Assembly: GCA_964516325.1 (NCBI GenBank) | Contig: CAZFAP010000220.1 | Span: forward strand, 1-6,751 | Direction: 5' to 3' | Length of the DNA: 6,751 nt | DNA from: CAZFAP01 sp964516325 | GTDB lineage: Bacteria > Auribacterota > JABMQX01 | Part shown: positions 5,345 to 6,751 of the stretch, in pieces | Position numbering within the stretch: position 1 is the first letter of the stretch | Layout of the letters: each line of letters begins with the position of its first letter | Notes under the pieces: model-generated | What the model was told of the DNA's origin: nothing | Databases searched by the model: none | The model's input: only the letters and a program-made list of their open reading frames with translations | Program-made: the position numbers and the translations under genes

Positions 5345-6751
5345 ATGGCAGAACTGCCGGAAAAGCCGTGGGCGCAATTGTGGCAAGAAGTTCTTCGGAA
5401 CCTCGGCGTCTCCGCGGAGAGAGGACTCGACGCTGCGGACGTGGAGGTCCGGCGCGAGCGCCACGGGCCGAATCGGCTCAAGGAAATCAAGAGGAGGAGT
5501 CCCTGGCTGATCCTCGTGAATCAGTTCAAGAGCCTTATCGTGGTGCTTCTCGTGGTGGCGGGGGGCCTGTCATTCGCTATGGGCGACTGGATCGAGGGGA
5601 TCGCCATTGTGGTCGTTATCGTCATCAATGCCCTGATTGGATTTTTCACCGAGCTGAAGGGCACCCGTTCCATAGAAGCCCTGCGGCGGCTGGGGGGCGT
5701 GAGCGCAAAAGTCCGCCGCGAAGGGGAGCTTCGTGAGATTCCCGCCGAAGAACTCGTCCCCGGAGACATCGTGGTTCTCGAAGGGGGCGACTTAATCACC
5801 GCAGACATTCGGCTGGTTCAGGCGTCGAAGCTCCAGGCGGATGAGTCAACCCTCACCGGAGAATCGGCGCCTGTCAGCAAGGGACTGGAGCCGGTGGAGG
5901 AAGACGCTCCTTTAGCCGAGCGGAGAAGCATGCTGTTTAAGGGGACGTCAATAACGCGAGGCTCCGGAGAGGGCGCCGTTGTCGCCACGGGGATGAGCAC
6001 GGAGCTGGGACAAATCTCGTCGCTGGTCGAAGAGGTTGAGCAAGAGGCGACACCGCTGGAAAAGAGGCTCGATCAGTTGGGTCAGAAACTGATCTGGGCG
6101 ACCCTGGCAATTGCGGTGGTCGTGGCGGTAGGGGGCATAGCAGCCGGGAAAGAACTGTTTCTCATGATCGAGACTTCGATCGCGCTGGCGGTGGCGGCCA
6201 TACCGGAAGGGCTTCCTGTGGTGGCGACGATCGCACTCGCGCGGGGGATGTGGCGAATGGCGCGCCGGAATGCTCTGGTGAATCGTCTGTCGGCGGTGGA
6301 GACGCTTGGCGCAACGAGCGTCATCTGCACCGATAAAACCGGCACCCTCACGGAGAACCGCCTGACAGTGACCCGGATTGCCGTGGACTCGGGCGACATC
6401 GCGGTGAATCCTGAGCCGCTGGTGATTGAGGGAGCGTTCACAAAAAACGGGAAGCACATTGACACGCTGGACAACACGCTTCTTCGGGAGGCGCTGGAAA
6501 TCGGGGTGCTGTGCAACAATGCATCGCTGCGCAGAGAAGATGCGGGCGCGGAGGACAAGACCGTGGGCGACCCGCTGGAGGCGGCGCTTCTGGTCGCGGG
6601 CATCAAGGGTGGGATTCTTCGCGATCGCCTTCTCGTGGACATGCCCGAGGTGCGAGAGGAGGCTTTTGATTCGGACGTGAAGATGATGGCGACGTTCCAT
6701 CGGGATGACCACGGCTATCGAGTGGCTGTGAAAGGGGCGCCGGAGCCCGTC
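5345..6751 (+). CDS. P-type cation-transporting ATPase, P2 (Ca2+-ATPase-like), 5' part only
   Basis: 469 codons are visible and the frame is open at the right edge, about half of the usual 850-950 residues. It is an integral membrane pump using ATP and a phospho-aspartate. The N-terminal cation-ATPase domain (about 8-75) has GLDAADVEVRRERHGPNRL. TM1 is about 62-79 and TM2 about 82-101. The actuator domain carries LVPGD (137-141), ADESTLTGES (165-174) with catalytic Glu173, and FKGT (198-201). TM3 is about 250-267. TM4 (about 271-298) has PEGLP at 287-291, the ion-binding motif of Ca2+ and Na+/K+ pumps; heavy-metal pumps have CPC-type motifs instead. DKTGT at 330-334 gives phosphorylated Asp330. 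The nucleotide domain shows GDPLEAAL (408-415), FDSDVKMM (441-448) and KGAPE (463-467). M5-M6, needed to tell Ca2+ from other cations, lie outside the window. The ATG at 5345 is chosen because the N-terminus aligns with the family. It has no Shine-Dalgarno sequence. Confidence 0.96.
   Translation, partial: MAELPEKPWAQLWQEVLRNLGVSAERGLDAADVEVRRERHGPNRLKEIKRRSPWLILVNQFKSLIVVLLVVAGGLSFAMGDWIEGIAIVVVIVINALIGFFTELKGTRSIEALRRLGGVSAKVRREGELREIPAEELVPGDIVVLEGGDLITADIRLVQASKLQADESTLTGESAPVSKGLEPVEEDAPLAERRSMLFKGTSITRGSGEGAVVATGMSTELGQISSLVEEVEQEATPLEKRLDQLGQKLIWATLAIAVVVAVGGIAAGKELFLMIETSIALAVAAIPEGLPVVATIALARGMWRMARRNALVNRLSAVETLGATSVICTDKTGTLTENRLTVTRIAVDSGDIAVNPEPLVIEGAFTKNGKHIDTLDNTLLREALEIGVLCNNASLRREDAGAEDKTVGDPLEAALLVAGIKGGILRDRLLVDMPEVREEAFDSDVKMMATFHRDDHGYRVAVKGAPEPV

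Noticed and set aside
5948..6712. 254-codon minus-strand open frame inside the ATPase gene
   Set aside because: It is antisense to the P-type ATPase motifs and rich in arginine and histidine, as expected for a shadow frame.

Overview
The window carries four protein-coding genes, at roughly 55-60% GC by eye, in a layout that suggests a chromosome fragment from an environmental or metagenomic bacterium. Three traits point towards the Planctomycetota-Verrucomicrobiota group or an uncultured lineage with similar genomes, such as Hydrogenedentes or Sumerlaeota: a secreted DUF1080 (3-keto-disaccharide hydrolase) protein with lipocalin-like N-terminal repeats, a DUF362 protein ending in a small beta-sandwich-like tail, and GCGTC/GCGTTCATC-type intergenic repeats. 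This assignment is an inference from family distribution. No rRNA or other phylogenetic marker is present.

Layout. Positions 1-439 hold no convincing gene, only short degenerate tandem motifs and a small hairpin. A plus-strand gene (440-2191) encodes a membrane-anchored DUF362 protein. It converges, across 120 bp, on a minus-strand gene (2312-3565) for the secreted two-repeat DUF1080 protein. Upstream of that, on the same strand and 134 bp away, lies corA (3700-4776, GTG start), encoding a divalent-cation channel closely resembling the Thermotoga maritima type. A 568-bp intergenic region (4777-5344) separates corA from a divergent plus-strand P-type (P2-like, Ca2+-ATPase-type) cation ATPase. 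The ATPase begins at 5345 and runs off the right edge with 469 codons visible.

How they fit together. corA and the ATPase are divergent cation transporters sharing one long regulatory region, so coordinated Mg2+/Ca2+ handling is plausible but unproven. The DUF1080 protein is probably exported and acts on carbohydrate. The DUF362 protein has no known biochemical role, and nothing here ties it to the transporters. No mobile element, CRISPR array, tRNA or rRNA was seen. The least explained part is 4777-5344, which contains a strong imperfect hairpin (5230-5263), nested complementarity at 4937-5053, and a candidate promoter so close to the ATPase start that its mRNA would be nearly leaderless.
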